A stretch of 64,000 nt of DNA from Desulfoluna limicola. Its GTDB lineage: Bacteria > Desulfobacterota > Desulfobacteria > Desulfobacterales > Desulfolunaceae. The stretch spans positions 3,309,501 through 3,373,500 of the forward strand of contig NZ_AP024488.1 in the NCBI RefSeq assembly GCF_021654575.1. The letters run 5' to 3'. The notes under the pieces were generated by a model. The model did not search any database, was not told the origin of the DNA, and worked only from the letters and a program-made list of their open reading frames with translations. Below are positions 52,487-61,294 of the stretch, in pieces (within the stretch, counting starts at the first letter, position 1; every line of letters starts with the position of its first letter). The position numbers and the translations under genes are program-made.

Positions 52487-53862
52487 TCGTCCTCCAGATC
52501 GATGGGCGTGCCATCGAGTATATTTTTGCCCCAGACATCGTCCAGGATTTTTGCGGCGTCTGTCATTTTCATCTTGCCACCGGCAACCATCTTCTTCTGC
52601 AGAAAGATACACTGCTGCATTCGGGAATCCCCGTTCACCACATCTTCGGCCAGGGCCTGGCAATTGGGCGAACCGCACAGTCCGCAGTCCACACCGGGTA
52701 AAAAGGCGAGAATCTTCTGGAGCTTCTCCATCTTCACCATGGCCCGTGCCATGTCCTCGTCGAGTTTCATGGCCGGTTTGGGCTTGATCTTGCCCAGCAT
52801 GATGTGATCCACGAGGTATTCCGTATCATCGTCAATGTCGTCCCATCGATCGGGATCCTTAAGGGGGGCGGCCTTTCGCGATCGTTCCGCCCGGTTCCGA
52901 AGGCGCTCCACCGTCAAAAAGCGGTTGCAGCTGGTGAGCACGCCCCCTGCACAGCTCTGATCACAGGAGCGCAGCTCCAGGAAATCGATATCGGAGATCT
53001 CTTCGTTCTCCATGTTCTCGAGAAACTCAAAGACGTTGGCAATGCCGTCAATGGCCAGGCTTCGCCCACGCGCGTATTCCGACTCGCCCGCCGTGAGAAA
53101 CCAGAGCACCCCCTTTTCGCACAGGGACTCCGCCAGCGGTTCCGGAGGCATCTCCCTCTCTTCACACCGAAGGCGTTTCCAGACCCGGTTGTAGATGTAA
53201 TCCATGTTAATCACACCAGTTAAGGCCTTGACGTCATGGGGTCTGGGGGTCTTGACAGCGGAAATTTTGGCGGCACAGGGCGTGACATAGAAGGTTCCGA
53301 TCTCAGCATCGGCCACCCCTTGCGCCAGCAGCTGGCGACGATAGTAGAGGGCGGCAATGTCCACCGGTGCCTTCATGGGAATCACGTGGTCAAGCAGGGA
53401 AGGAAACCGCGTCTGGATCAGCCGAAGGACCGCGGGACAGAAAGAGGAGATAAAGGGTTTCTTGTGCTGGTTGTTCTTGATGTACCGTGCCGTGGCCAGG
53501 TGGAACACCCGCCACATCATCCCCACCTCGAAGACGTCCGTAAACCCCATGTCCAGAAGCTCGGCATAGATCCGCTGCTTGGCAAAGTTGTCGGGAAACT
53601 GACCCTTCAGGATGGACGGCAGAAGCGCCACGCGCCGCTTGTACTTGAAAATCTCGTTGAAATCGTCCTGCTCGACCCGAATGGCCGACTCCGGGCAGGC
53701 CCGGTAGCACTTGCCGCAGTCGATGCACCGATTCTGAAAAATCAGCGTCTTCCCGTTGCGGATCCGGATGGCGTCTGTGGGGCAGACGGACATGCAGTTG
53801 CAGCACCCCCGGCACTTCTCCTCGTCCACCCGCAGTGCATGATGTATGGCATTATTGCTCAT
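52483..53862 (-). CDS. HsfB-like [Fe-S] protein related to [FeFe]-hydrogenase large subunit
   Basis: 459 residues from ATG 53862 (MSNNAIHHALRVDEEKC). Two N-terminal ferredoxin motifs (CRGCCNCMSVCP, CIDCGKCYRACP). A hydrogenase-like core follows, whose H-cluster motifs are altered: SSFCPAVLRL for TSCCPxW, YVTPCAAKI for MPCxxK, and RSCDQSCAGGVLTSC for MACxxGCxxGGGQP. It is therefore unlikely to be a catalytic hydrogenase. A C-terminal Fes-type motif (DCGLCGSPNCQALAEDVVNG) adds another cluster. Probably an electron-transfer or H2-sensing partner of the Hnd enzyme. It starts a new block after the 44-bp palindrome and a repeat A copy. Confidence 0.82.
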   Translation of the reverse strand: MSNNAIHHALRVDEEKCRGCCNCMSVCPTDAIRIRNGKTLIFQNRCIDCGKCYRACPESAIRVEQDDFNEIFKYKRRVALLPSILKGQFPDNFAKQRIYAELLDMGFTDVFEVGMMWRVFHLATARYIKNNQHKKPFISSFCPAVLRLIQTRFPSLLDHVIPMKAPVDIAALYYRRQLLAQGVADAEIGTFYVTPCAAKISAVKTPRPHDVKALTGVINMDYIYNRVWKRLRCEEREMPPEPLAESLCEKGVLWFLTAGESEYARGRSLAIDGIANVFEFLENMENEEISDIDFLELRSCDQSCAGGVLTSCNRFLTVERLRNRAERSRKAAPLKDPDRWDDIDDDTEYLVDHIMLGKIKPKPAMKLDEDMARAMVKMEKLQKILAFLPGVDCGLCGSPNCQALAEDVVNGDSRMQQCIFLQKKMVAGGKMKMTDAAKILDDVWGKNILDGTPIDLEDE

Positions 53863-53889
53863 GGTCTCGTCCAAGACTTACTGGTTTTT

Positions 53890-54002
53890 GAAAAGCGTGC
53901 CTCCGGCGGGCAGGGGATGTATCCCCTGGACCCCTGTTTTGCAAATGCTCCGAACCCTCGTTCCTCGGGTCGTCACATTTGCTGACGGGCTGCGCCCGTG
54001 AA
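53890..54002 (+). repeat. Repeat A copy between hndA and the HsfB-like gene
   Basis: GCGTGCCTCCGGCGGG, altered first hairpin CAGGGGATGTATCCCCTG, GCAAATGCTC, CTCGTTCCTCGGG, ACGGGCTGCGCCCGT. The compensatory AGGGGAT/ATCCCCT arm shows that structure is kept while sequence changes. It faces the HsfB-like start 28 bp away. Confidence 0.85.
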
Positions 54003-54234
54003 AAACAACGAAGGTGGCTCGCCTCTTTCGTGAAGCCCGAAAGGTATTGCAGGTTGCCGAAGCGCCATGGGTGGATGACCCCGACAAGCCGGAAATAACA
54101 TCAAAACAAAGTGCCACAAACACCAGCAAACGGATGTGTTTGTGTCCACGCTATTTTGAAGCCATCCCCTGTTTCTTGCATGGCTACATGGCCCCGGCCT
54201 GCACCCTGTTTGTCGCATCACAGCCAAGACCGAA

Positions 54235-54278
54235 GCAGCTCCCCCGTGTCCCGGCATGCCGGGACACGGGGGAGCTGC
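54235..54278 (-). terminator. 44-bp perfect palindrome after hndA
   Basis: GCAGCTCCCCCGTGTCCCGG at 54235 and its exact complement to 54278: a 22-bp arm with no unpaired loop bases in the DNA. It starts 7 bp after the hndA stop. No U tract follows on the minus strand (TTCGGTCTTGG), so it may be a processing or attenuation site and not a full terminator. The rest of 54003-54234 holds no gene. Confidence 0.7.
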
Positions 54279-54284
54279 GAACCT

Positions 54285-54773
54285 CTATTTGTCTTTGTAG
54301 TCGTCCAGGATGTTGATGACATCATCCGGGGTGATCCGACCGTAAATTTTCTCCCCCACCATCACAACGGGGGCAAGACCGCAGGCGCCGATGCAGCGCA
54401 GGCTGTCGATGGAAAATTTTCCGTCCGGAGTCGTCTCCCCCACGTCGATGCCGAGGAGGAGCTTGAATTCATCCATCACGTCCATGGCGCCTTTTACGAA
54501 GCAGGCGGTGCCTGTGCAAATGGAGATATGGTGCTTGCCCCTCGGCTCCATCACAAAGAGGGAGTAGAAGGTCACCACACCGTAAACGGTGGAGACGGGA
54601 ATGTCGAGTTCTTCGGCAATCACCTCCTGCACGTCAGGTGGCAGGTAGCCGCAGAAATCCTGGGATTTATGAAGAATATTGATGAGCTCGCCCTTGTCAT
54701 TACCGAAGCTCTGGCAGATGGACTGAAGCTCCCTTACCGCGTTGGGCGACAGTTTGGCTTGTACTAAGGTCAT
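54285..54773 (-). CDS. hndA: Bifurcating hydrogenase subunit, NuoE-like [2Fe-2S] protein
   Basis: 162 residues. Thioredoxin-like [2Fe-2S] fold with the four Cys in SICTGTACF (CX4C) and LRCIGACG (CX3C), and the NuoE block DVQEVIAEELDIPVSTVYGVVTFY. Passes electrons between the flavin subunit and the other clusters. In the best-known set (Desulfovibrio fructosovorans hndABCD) this gene comes first; here it follows hndD by 84 bp. Confidence 0.92.
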   Translation of the reverse strand: MTLVQAKLSPNAVRELQSICQSFGNDKGELINILHKSQDFCGYLPPDVQEVIAEELDIPVSTVYGVVTFYSLFVMEPRGKHHISICTGTACFVKGAMDVMDEFKLLLGIDVGETTPDGKFSIDSLRCIGACGLAPVVMVGEKIYGRITPDDVINILDDYKDK

Positions 54774-54857
54774 AGCGATTCATTCCTGTATCATGAGATC
54801 CTGAAACTCGGATAACGGCTGATCGTGCCGTCATGTCCGACATGCTTCAAACAGATC

Positions 54858-56627
54858 CTATTTGGTTTTCTTCCCGCTGCGGTTGAAATAGTGGGTATGA
54901 AGCAGCCTGTGGGGTTTCTCTCCCAGGGGTTTGCCCAGATACTCTTCGTAGAGTTTCTTGATATGGGGGTTCTCATGGGACTTTCGGATGACCTTGTTTG
55001 CGTCTTCTGTGTAGGTCGCCTCCTGACGTGCCCTGATGATCTCCTCTTTTCCGTGGTGAAAGGGCTGGCCCCCGCCACCGATGCAGCCGCCGGGGCAGGC
55101 CATCACCTCAATGGCGTGGAACTCGCAGGTTCCTTTGCGGATCTCCTCCATAAGGACCCGGGCGTTGTCCAGGCCATGGGCAATGCCGATCTTGATATCG
55201 ATACCGGCAAAATCCACAGTGGCGCTTCGGATCCCGTCAAACCCTCGAAGTGCGTCGAAATCCACCTGTTCCAGGGTCTCCCCGGTGTGGAATTCGTACG
55301 CGGTACGGGCCGCCGCCTCGATGACCCCGCCGGTGGTGCCGAAGATAACGGCCGCACCGGTGGACTCGCCCAAGGGAGCGTCAAAGTCCTCATCCTCAAG
55401 GCTTTCGAAATCGATGTTGAAGCGCTTGATAAGGGAGGCCAGCTCACGGGTGGTGAGGGTGATATCCACATCAGGGTTTCCATCCTCGGAAAACTCAACC
55501 CGGGCGCACTCGGCCTTCTTGGCCACGCACGGCATGATGGAAACCACCACCATGTCTTTCCGGTGCACGCTGATCTTCTCTGCCAGGTAGTTCTTGGCAA
55601 TGGAACCGAACATCTGCATGGGGGAGCGGGCTGTGGAGGGGTAGTCCAAAAGGTCCGGGTACCTCTTCTCGAGGTGGTTGACCCAGGCCGGGCAGCAGGA
55701 GGTGACGATGGGAAGCTTGACGTCCGTGTCGCCACCGAGGTGGCGGGTCAGGCGATCGAGAAGCTCAGAGGCCTCCTCCATGATGGTGAGGTCGGCGGCA
55801 AAGTCGGTGTCAAAGACGTAGTCGAACTCCAGGCGCCTCAGGGCCGCTGCCAGCTTGCCGGTGACAAGGGTCCCCGGCTTCATGCCGAAGGACTCCCCCA
55901 GGGCGGTACGAACCGCCGGAGCCACCTGCACCACCACGGTCTTGAAGGGGTCGGCAAGGGCGCGAATCACCTCGTTGGTTTCGTCTTTTTCCGAAAGGGC
56001 CCCTGTGGGACAGACGGCCACGCACTGGCCGCAATACGTGCACGTGGTGGTGTCCAGGTCGCGGTCAAAGGCCGTCACCACAACGGACTCGAAGCCGCGG
56101 TTCACCGCCGTCAGAACCCCAACGCCCTGAACCTCCCGGCAGATGTTCTCACAGCGCCTGCACATGACACACTTGTCGGGGTCGCGCACGATGGAGGGAG
56201 AGGAGGTGTCCTTTGCGTGGCTGGACATCTCACCCGGATAGGAGATCTCACGGATGCCAAAGGTTTCGGCCAGGTTCTGCAGCTCGCAGGAGCCGGCCTT
56301 GGAACAGCTGAGGCAGTCCTTGGGATGATCGGAAAGTAGCAGTTCGAGGTTGATGCGCCTGGCATTGAGCACCCTCGGCGTCCGGGTTTTCACCACCATG
56401 CCGTGGGTGGCAAGGGTCGTGCAGCCCGGCGCCAGGTTGCGCCGCCCCTCCACTTCCACCACACAGAGTCTGCAGGATGCATTGCTGCTGTGAAAACCGA
56501 TGCCGGAAAGATCCATATGGCAGAGGGCAGGAACGGTGATCCCCAGCTCTTTGGCCGCGTCAAGCAAGGTGGTCCCTTTGGGCACCTCAACGGATTTGTC
56601 GTCTATGATCAGTTTAACGGATTCCAT
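54858..56627 (-). CDS. hndD: Bifurcating [FeFe]-hydrogenase catalytic subunit
   Basis: 589 residues. N-terminal [2Fe-2S] domain (SSNASCRLCVVEVEGRRNLAPGC), His-Cys [4Fe-4S] site (HPKDCLSCSKAGSCELQ), two [4Fe-4S] clusters (CVMCRRCENICR, CTYCGQCVAVCP), then the H-cluster domain: L1 TSCCPAWVNHLEK, L2 MPCVAKKAECAR, L3 MACPGGCIGGGGQP. All ligands are present, so it should be active. With HndA-C it would couple H2 oxidation to simultaneous reduction of NAD(P) and ferredoxin, or the reverse. Starts 12 bp after hndC. Confidence 0.96.
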   Translation of the reverse strand: MESVKLIIDDKSVEVPKGTTLLDAAKELGITVPALCHMDLSGIGFHSSNASCRLCVVEVEGRRNLAPGCTTLATHGMVVKTRTPRVLNARRINLELLLSDHPKDCLSCSKAGSCELQNLAETFGIREISYPGEMSSHAKDTSSPSIVRDPDKCVMCRRCENICREVQGVGVLTAVNRGFESVVVTAFDRDLDTTTCTYCGQCVAVCPTGALSEKDETNEVIRALADPFKTVVVQVAPAVRTALGESFGMKPGTLVTGKLAAALRRLEFDYVFDTDFAADLTIMEEASELLDRLTRHLGGDTDVKLPIVTSCCPAWVNHLEKRYPDLLDYPSTARSPMQMFGSIAKNYLAEKISVHRKDMVVVSIMPCVAKKAECARVEFSEDGNPDVDITLTTRELASLIKRFNIDFESLEDEDFDAPLGESTGAAVIFGTTGGVIEAAARTAYEFHTGETLEQVDFDALRGFDGIRSATVDFAGIDIKIGIAHGLDNARVLMEEIRKGTCEFHAIEVMACPGGCIGGGGQPFHHGKEEIIRARQEATYTEDANKVIRKSHENPHIKKLYEEYLGKPLGEKPHRLLHTHYFNRSGKKTK

Positions 56628-56639
56628 GGTTTTCTATCC

Positions 56640-58433
56640 TCAAATTTTAGTGATGGCGCCGAATTTACAGTTCTCAATACAGACACCGCACTTGATGCAG
56701 TGGAGACTGTCGATGGTGTGAGGCTTCTTGCGTACCCCTTCCACGGCATTCACCGGACACTTTCTCGCGCACAGGGTACAGCCCACACACTTCTCATGGT
56801 CAATCTCGTAGGTGACCAGGGCCTTGCACTGACCGGCAGGACACGTGTAGTCCGTGACGTGTGCCAGGTACTCGTCGTAGAAATTGTCCAGGGTGGAGAG
56901 AACCGGGTTGGGCGAGGTCTGGCCCAGGCCGCAGAGGGCCGTGTCCTTGATCGCCGCCCCAAGCTCTTTGAGCCTGTCTATGTCCGCCAGGGTTCCCTTG
57001 CCCTCGGTGATCTTCTCCAGAATCTCGTAGAGGCGCTTGTTGCCGATACGGCAGGGGGTGCACTTGCCGCAGGACTCCTCCACGGTGAAGTCGAGGTAGA
57101 ACTTGGCGATGGAGACCATGCAGTCGTCTTCGTCCATGATGATCATGCCGCCGGAGCCCATCATGGAGCCGTTGGCAATGAGGTTGTCATAGTCGATGGG
57201 CACGTCGAGGTGCTCCTCGGTGAGGCAGCCGCCGGAGGGCCCCCCGGTCTGAACGGCCTTGAATGCCTTGCCGCTGGAGATGCCGCCGCCGATGTCGTAG
57301 ATCACCTCCCTCAGGGTGGTGCCCATGGGCACTTCGATGAGCCCGACGTTCCGGATCTTGCCCGCAAGGGCAAATACCTTGGTGCCCGTGGACTTTTCAG
57401 TGCCGATGCCTGAGAACCATTCTGCGCCGCGGGTGATGATGACGGGGATGTTGGCAAGGGTCTCCACGTTGTTCACGTTGGTGGGCTTGCCGTAGTAGCC
57501 CGACTCCGCAGGGAACGGAGGTTTCACCGTGGGCTCGCCCCGGTGGCCTTCCATGGAGTGGATAAGGGCGGTCTCTTCGCCGCAGACAAAGGCACCTGCG
57601 CCGTACTTGAGTTCGATATCGAAGTTGACCCCGCTGCCCATGATGTCCTTGCCCAGAAGGCCCAATTCACGAGCCTGCTCGATGGCAATCAGGAGGCGCT
57701 GGATGGCCAGGGGGTATTCCGCACGAATATAAATCAGGCCTGTCTCGGCGCCCATGGCATATCCGCAGATGGCCATGGCTTCCAGGACCGAATGGGGGTC
57801 GCCCTCGAGGATGGAGCGGTCCATGAACGCTCCGGGGTCCCCTTCGTCGGCGTTGCAGACCACAAACTTTTCATCCGCCTCGGTGGCCCGCGCGTACTGC
57901 CATTTCAAGCCCGTGGGAAAGCCTCCGCCGCCACGACCCCTAAGGCCCGAGCGCTTCACCTCGTCGATGACCTCTTCAGGGCTCAACTCAAGAAGGGCCT
58001 TGCCCAAGGCTTCATAGCCGTCCCGGGCGATGTACTCGTCAATGTTCTCCGGATCGATAAAACCACTGTTTCGAAGGGCAATCCGGATCTGCTTGCGGTA
58101 GAACCCCATGTGCTTGGAATCGGAGATGGTCTCTCCGCTATTGGGGTCGGTGTAGAGAAGTCGCTCTACCTTTCGGCCCTTGACAACATGCTCCTCAATG
58201 AGGGTGTCGGCATCGGCCGGGGTGACCTCCACGTAAAAGGTGTTGTCAGGCATGAACTTGACAATGGGGCCCTTCTCACAGAAACCGAAGCACCCCGTCT
58301 TGATTACCTGAACCTCTTTTTGGAGGCCGCGTTGTTTAATTCCCTGGTCCAGTTTCTGAAATATCAGATCGCTTTCTGATGCCCTGCAACCGGTGCCGGC
58401 GCAGACCAGAACATGCGTTTTAAATCGTCCCAT
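56640..58433 (-). CDS. hndC: Bifurcating hydrogenase flavoprotein subunit, NuoF-like
   Basis: 597 residues. N-terminal thioredoxin-like [2Fe-2S] domain (CAGTGCRASES...KTGCFGFCEKGPIV), NuoF core with the FMN/NADH loop GLRGRGGGGFPTGLKW and VVCNADEGDPGAF, SLBB domain, then the [4Fe-4S] ligand set SCGKCTPCRIG and two C-terminal ferredoxin clusters (CVGCTLCARKCP, CIKCGVCIENCK). Site of NAD(P) binding and, in this family, of flavin-based bifurcation. 34 bp after hndB. Confidence 0.96.
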   Translation of the reverse strand: MGRFKTHVLVCAGTGCRASESDLIFQKLDQGIKQRGLQKEVQVIKTGCFGFCEKGPIVKFMPDNTFYVEVTPADADTLIEEHVVKGRKVERLLYTDPNSGETISDSKHMGFYRKQIRIALRNSGFIDPENIDEYIARDGYEALGKALLELSPEEVIDEVKRSGLRGRGGGGFPTGLKWQYARATEADEKFVVCNADEGDPGAFMDRSILEGDPHSVLEAMAICGYAMGAETGLIYIRAEYPLAIQRLLIAIEQARELGLLGKDIMGSGVNFDIELKYGAGAFVCGEETALIHSMEGHRGEPTVKPPFPAESGYYGKPTNVNNVETLANIPVIITRGAEWFSGIGTEKSTGTKVFALAGKIRNVGLIEVPMGTTLREVIYDIGGGISSGKAFKAVQTGGPSGGCLTEEHLDVPIDYDNLIANGSMMGSGGMIIMDEDDCMVSIAKFYLDFTVEESCGKCTPCRIGNKRLYEILEKITEGKGTLADIDRLKELGAAIKDTALCGLGQTSPNPVLSTLDNFYDEYLAHVTDYTCPAGQCKALVTYEIDHEKCVGCTLCARKCPVNAVEGVRKKPHTIDSLHCIKCGVCIENCKFGAITKI

Positions 58434-58467
58434 CTATATTCAGCTCCCTTGTGTTATGACGGCGTCG

Positions 58468-58866
58468 CTAGTCGTTATCCACCACTTCGTAGTTGACAGG
58501 AATGATACCCGGCAGAAGTTCACCTTTCACAACGTAGCGATCGACGATCTCCGCCGCTTTTTCGGTATCCACCTCGCCAAAAACCACCGGATCACTTCCG
58601 GGAAGCGTCACTTCGATGGTCGGTTCCGCATAGCAGTAGCCCATGCAGCCTGTCTGGGTAACCACCGCCTCAATGTTTCGGCGGTCCAGCTGATCCACCA
58701 GGCAGTTCAGAACCTCCTTGCCGCCTGCAGCAATGCCGCATGTGGCCATGGCAACACGGATCTGAACCAGCTGATCACAGCGTTCACCGTTTTCCCTCAA
58801 ATGGACACTCGCCTGGAGCTTTTCTTTCATCTTCCTTAAATCATCCAGGGACTTGATCTTTGACAT
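58468..58866 (-). CDS. hndB: Bifurcating hydrogenase subunit, thioredoxin-like [2Fe-2S] protein
   Basis: 132 residues from ATG 58866 with GGAGG 6 nt upstream. Thioredoxin-like ferredoxin with MATCGIAAGGKEVLNCL and TQTGCMGYCYAEPTIEV supplying the four cluster Cys. First gene of the hnd operon. Confidence 0.92.
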   Translation of the reverse strand: MSKIKSLDDLRKMKEKLQASVHLRENGERCDQLVQIRVAMATCGIAAGGKEVLNCLVDQLDRRNIEAVVTQTGCMGYCYAEPTIEVTLPGSDPVVFGEVDTEKAAEIVDRYVVKGELLPGIIPVNYEVVDND

Positions 58867-59756
58867 GAATACCCTCCGGTGATTGCCGCAGGCCTTAAAG
58901 GCCCGATGCAAATCGGATAGAGTTATGGAGACGGGGATGCGAACAAGGCTTGGAATCGGGGACCAGGAACCGGTACCCGGAAAAGGCGTCTGTTTTTCGA
59001 GGAAGGACACGCACGGCTGCCAAGGATGGCAACTGGGGTATCACGTCCAGCAAAGCGCAGGCATTGGGGAATACTTCGGGATGAGAGAGTATCTTACAAT
59101 AAAACCTGATACGACGTTTTCCTTATTTCCTTATTACTTCCCACAACACAAGATGACCTATAGACTTACTGAAAAAGCAATTCTACACCACCTTATTACA
59201 ATCCAACATCAGACTATAAGCGTAAATATCGGCAGATTAGTCAAGTACAATCCTGATGAATTCTTTTGATATTATAGATAAAATAAAAAGAGATTTACAT
59301 CACCTCAATTATCGACTAATGGCCCAAGTGAGTGATGCAATCACTCGAGTGAATGGCGTTCCGTTCTCGTAACTTAACAAAAAACACACACACGCGATCC
59401 AGAGGGACCGAACCAAAAAATCAGCACCTTCTCTTTGAGTACCAATTTTCAATATCTCCTTAAAAAACAATATTCAGCACCGTAAAACATATTTACGCAC
59501 ACAAGGTTTCCGCGAAATTCACCACCAACGCGACGCACCAATAATGTAGGGTAGAAAAAAGCAACCCCCTCCCAAAACAGGAAATTCACATACAAAACTG
59601 GTTGATCGCCACTGTTAACAAGTGTTTTGAAATTTCCTACACCACTGAAGCCAACAACACACCACAAGCCGCCCGCATGCCAAAAATCAAACAACCGCAT
59701 TATTTCAGAGCCTTACCAAAGACAAACCAAGTAACAGCCCACCCTTTGCAACACCC
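58867..59756. other. AT-rich intergenic region upstream of the hnd operon
   Basis: No gene supported; one 83-codon frame near 59449-59700 has low-complexity hydrophobic content and no ribosome-binding site. AT-rich stretches at 59090-59330 (including TATAAT on the minus strand near 59269-59274) probably contain the hnd promoter, but no -35 at proper spacing was found. Confidence 0.45.
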
Positions 59757-59804
59757 ACAAAAAAAAAAGGCTGCGCACGATCCCATGGGAATCATACACA
59801 GCCT
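59757..59804 (-). terminator. Rho-independent terminator of the proVWX operon
   Basis: On the minus strand AGGCTG...CAGCCT with an inner GATTCCCATGGGATC stem is followed by nine T. It lies 42 bp after the proX stop. Confidence 0.85.
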
Positions 59805-59845
59805 GTTTTTAATTCATTTCAGCCCGGACAGGGCCAGAGGGTCCC

Positions 59846-60880
59846 CTACTTCGCAGCCTTACGGGCCTCTTCGAGCCAGGAGTCCCAAAGTGCCTGGTTG
59901 TTTGCAACCCACTCATCCACATGCTTGGCAATGTCCTTGGCAGAGTCTTCCCCTTCGAACATACGGGTGTTCTGTTCCGAAATATCGACCAGGGGCAGTT
60001 TAACCAGCTCAAACAGACGCCTGGCCGCCGGGTTCTCACCCATAAACGCCTTGTTGGCCACCACCTGGATGTCACTGACAACAAACCCGAGCTTCACAGG
60101 GCTGGATACGGCGCCCTCAACCCCCTCCACGGTCATGCGGTCTTCCCCGGGCTTCTGGGACTCCAGCGGGTCGATGAAGGGCACGTTTATCCACATGACA
60201 TCTTCGCCGGGCTTAAAACGGAAGGTGGTCCAGTTGGGCGCCCAGGTATAGAAAAAGACAGGCTCTCCATTCTGGTAACGGGCCACGGTCTCGGCCATGG
60301 AGGCCGAATAAGAGGCCTTCACCAGGTTGATGGAGTCGTCGAGGTCGTAGACGTCCATGTGGTGCCCGATGACCTTCTCACACCCCCAACCCGGAGGGCA
60401 GGCAACCAGATCGGCCTTGCCGTCACGGTTTTTGTCGAAGGCCTTCATGACTTCCGGGCGCTTGAAGTCTTCAAGACTCTTGATGCCGAACTTGTCCACT
60501 TCTTTCTTACTGACCAGATACCCCTGAAGGCCACCGGCTTTCACTATGTACCCAACGGTGTCACCCTTTTCATAAAAGTTCTTGGGCAACTGGCTGTCAT
60601 GGTTCGGAAACCATCCGTTGGCCCAGTAGTCCACATCCCCCAGCGCCAGACTCTGATAAAAAATAGGGTTCTGAAGGTCCTTGGCCCGCTTGACTTTGTA
60701 CCCCAGCTCTTCAAAGGCTTTCCTGATAAGGGCCTCCTGAAAAAAACCCGTGGTCCATGTGGCACGCCCCGGGTTGATCGTCTTCCCCTTGCCAGGGTAC
60801 TTCTCATACGCCGATACCGGCATGGCAATCATCAGAGCCATAGCCACTGTTATCAGCAACATTCCAATACGTCTGCTCAT
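59846..60880 (-). CDS. proX: Glycine betaine/proline betaine ABC importer, binding protein
   Basis: 344 residues with signal peptide (MLLITVAMALMIAMPVSA). ProX features: GRATWTTGFFQEALIRKAFEELGY, ALGDVDYWANGWFPNHD, VACPPGWGCEKV and a series of Trp residues (FYTWAPNWTTFRFKPGEDVMW) that build the aromatic box for quaternary ammonium groups. Captures compatible solutes in the periplasm. Separated from proW by 414 bp carrying a repeat B copy, which is unusual for this operon. Confidence 0.94.
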   Translation of the reverse strand: MSRRIGMLLITVAMALMIAMPVSAYEKYPGKGKTINPGRATWTTGFFQEALIRKAFEELGYKVKRAKDLQNPIFYQSLALGDVDYWANGWFPNHDSQLPKNFYEKGDTVGYIVKAGGLQGYLVSKKEVDKFGIKSLEDFKRPEVMKAFDKNRDGKADLVACPPGWGCEKVIGHHMDVYDLDDSINLVKASYSASMAETVARYQNGEPVFFYTWAPNWTTFRFKPGEDVMWINVPFIDPLESQKPGEDRMTVEGVEGAVSSPVKLGFVVSDIQVVANKAFMGENPAARRLFELVKLPLVDISEQNTRMFEGEDSAKDIAKHVDEWVANNQALWDSWLEEARKAAK

Positions 60881-61020
60881 CTTCCCCTCCTTCAGGTGTC
60901 TCGATTCATGTCTTATTAAGATTCATAAATTACAATATCAACAACTTAAAAATAACAGCATGAATAAAAGGTAACTATTCATCCATGCCTCCGGCGGGTC
61001 ATTTTTTGAAAAAAGCCCCT

Positions 61021-61206
61021 CAAAAACGTTCCGGTTTTGGTTCCCTTTCCCCTTAGCCCCGCGGGGCTAAGGGGAAAGGGAACCACAGACTCGTTAAACC
61101 CAAATGCTATGGGTTACGGACATCGGTGATGCACTCGAAACTGCACTCAAAACCTGTTTGTCCAACTTTTCAAACGTTTGCCCCCCGGCAGAGCTGCCGG
61201 AGGCAA
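61021..61206 (-). repeat. Repeat B, copy 3 (between proW and proX)
   Basis: The clearest copy: palindrome GGTTCCCTTTCCCCTTAGCC / GGCTAAGGGGAAAGGGAACC (61039-61084), CTCGTTAAACCCAAATGCTA, ACATCGGTGATGCACTCG, AACTTTTCAAACGTT, and terminus CCCCGGCAGAGCTGCCGGAG. A repeat A fragment (ATGCCTCCGGCGGG) lies at 60985-61000 and a solo CTGCCGGGGG near 61266. No gene in this gap. Confidence 0.85.
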
Positions 61207-61294
61207 CTTTGAACTGAATAGTTACGACAAAAGGATGCTTTTTTTCGTAACGACTCCGCTTGTTCTGCCGGGGGCAAAAAGCCCCCCCCCCTCA

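Noticed and set aside
52806..53480. Possibility that the HsfB-like protein is an active [FeFe]-hydrogenase
   Set aside because: All three H-cluster motifs are altered (SSFCPA, TPCAAK, RSCDQSCAGG), so catalysis is unlikely even though the fold is kept.
54825..56339. Plus-strand open frame of 504 codons opposite hndD
   Set aside because: Antisense shadow of a confidently identified hydrogenase subunit; no recognisable protein features or start signal.
59449..59700. 83-codon minus-strand frame upstream of the hnd operon
   Set aside because: No ribosome-binding site, aromatic-rich low-complexity translation, and AT-rich noncoding context.
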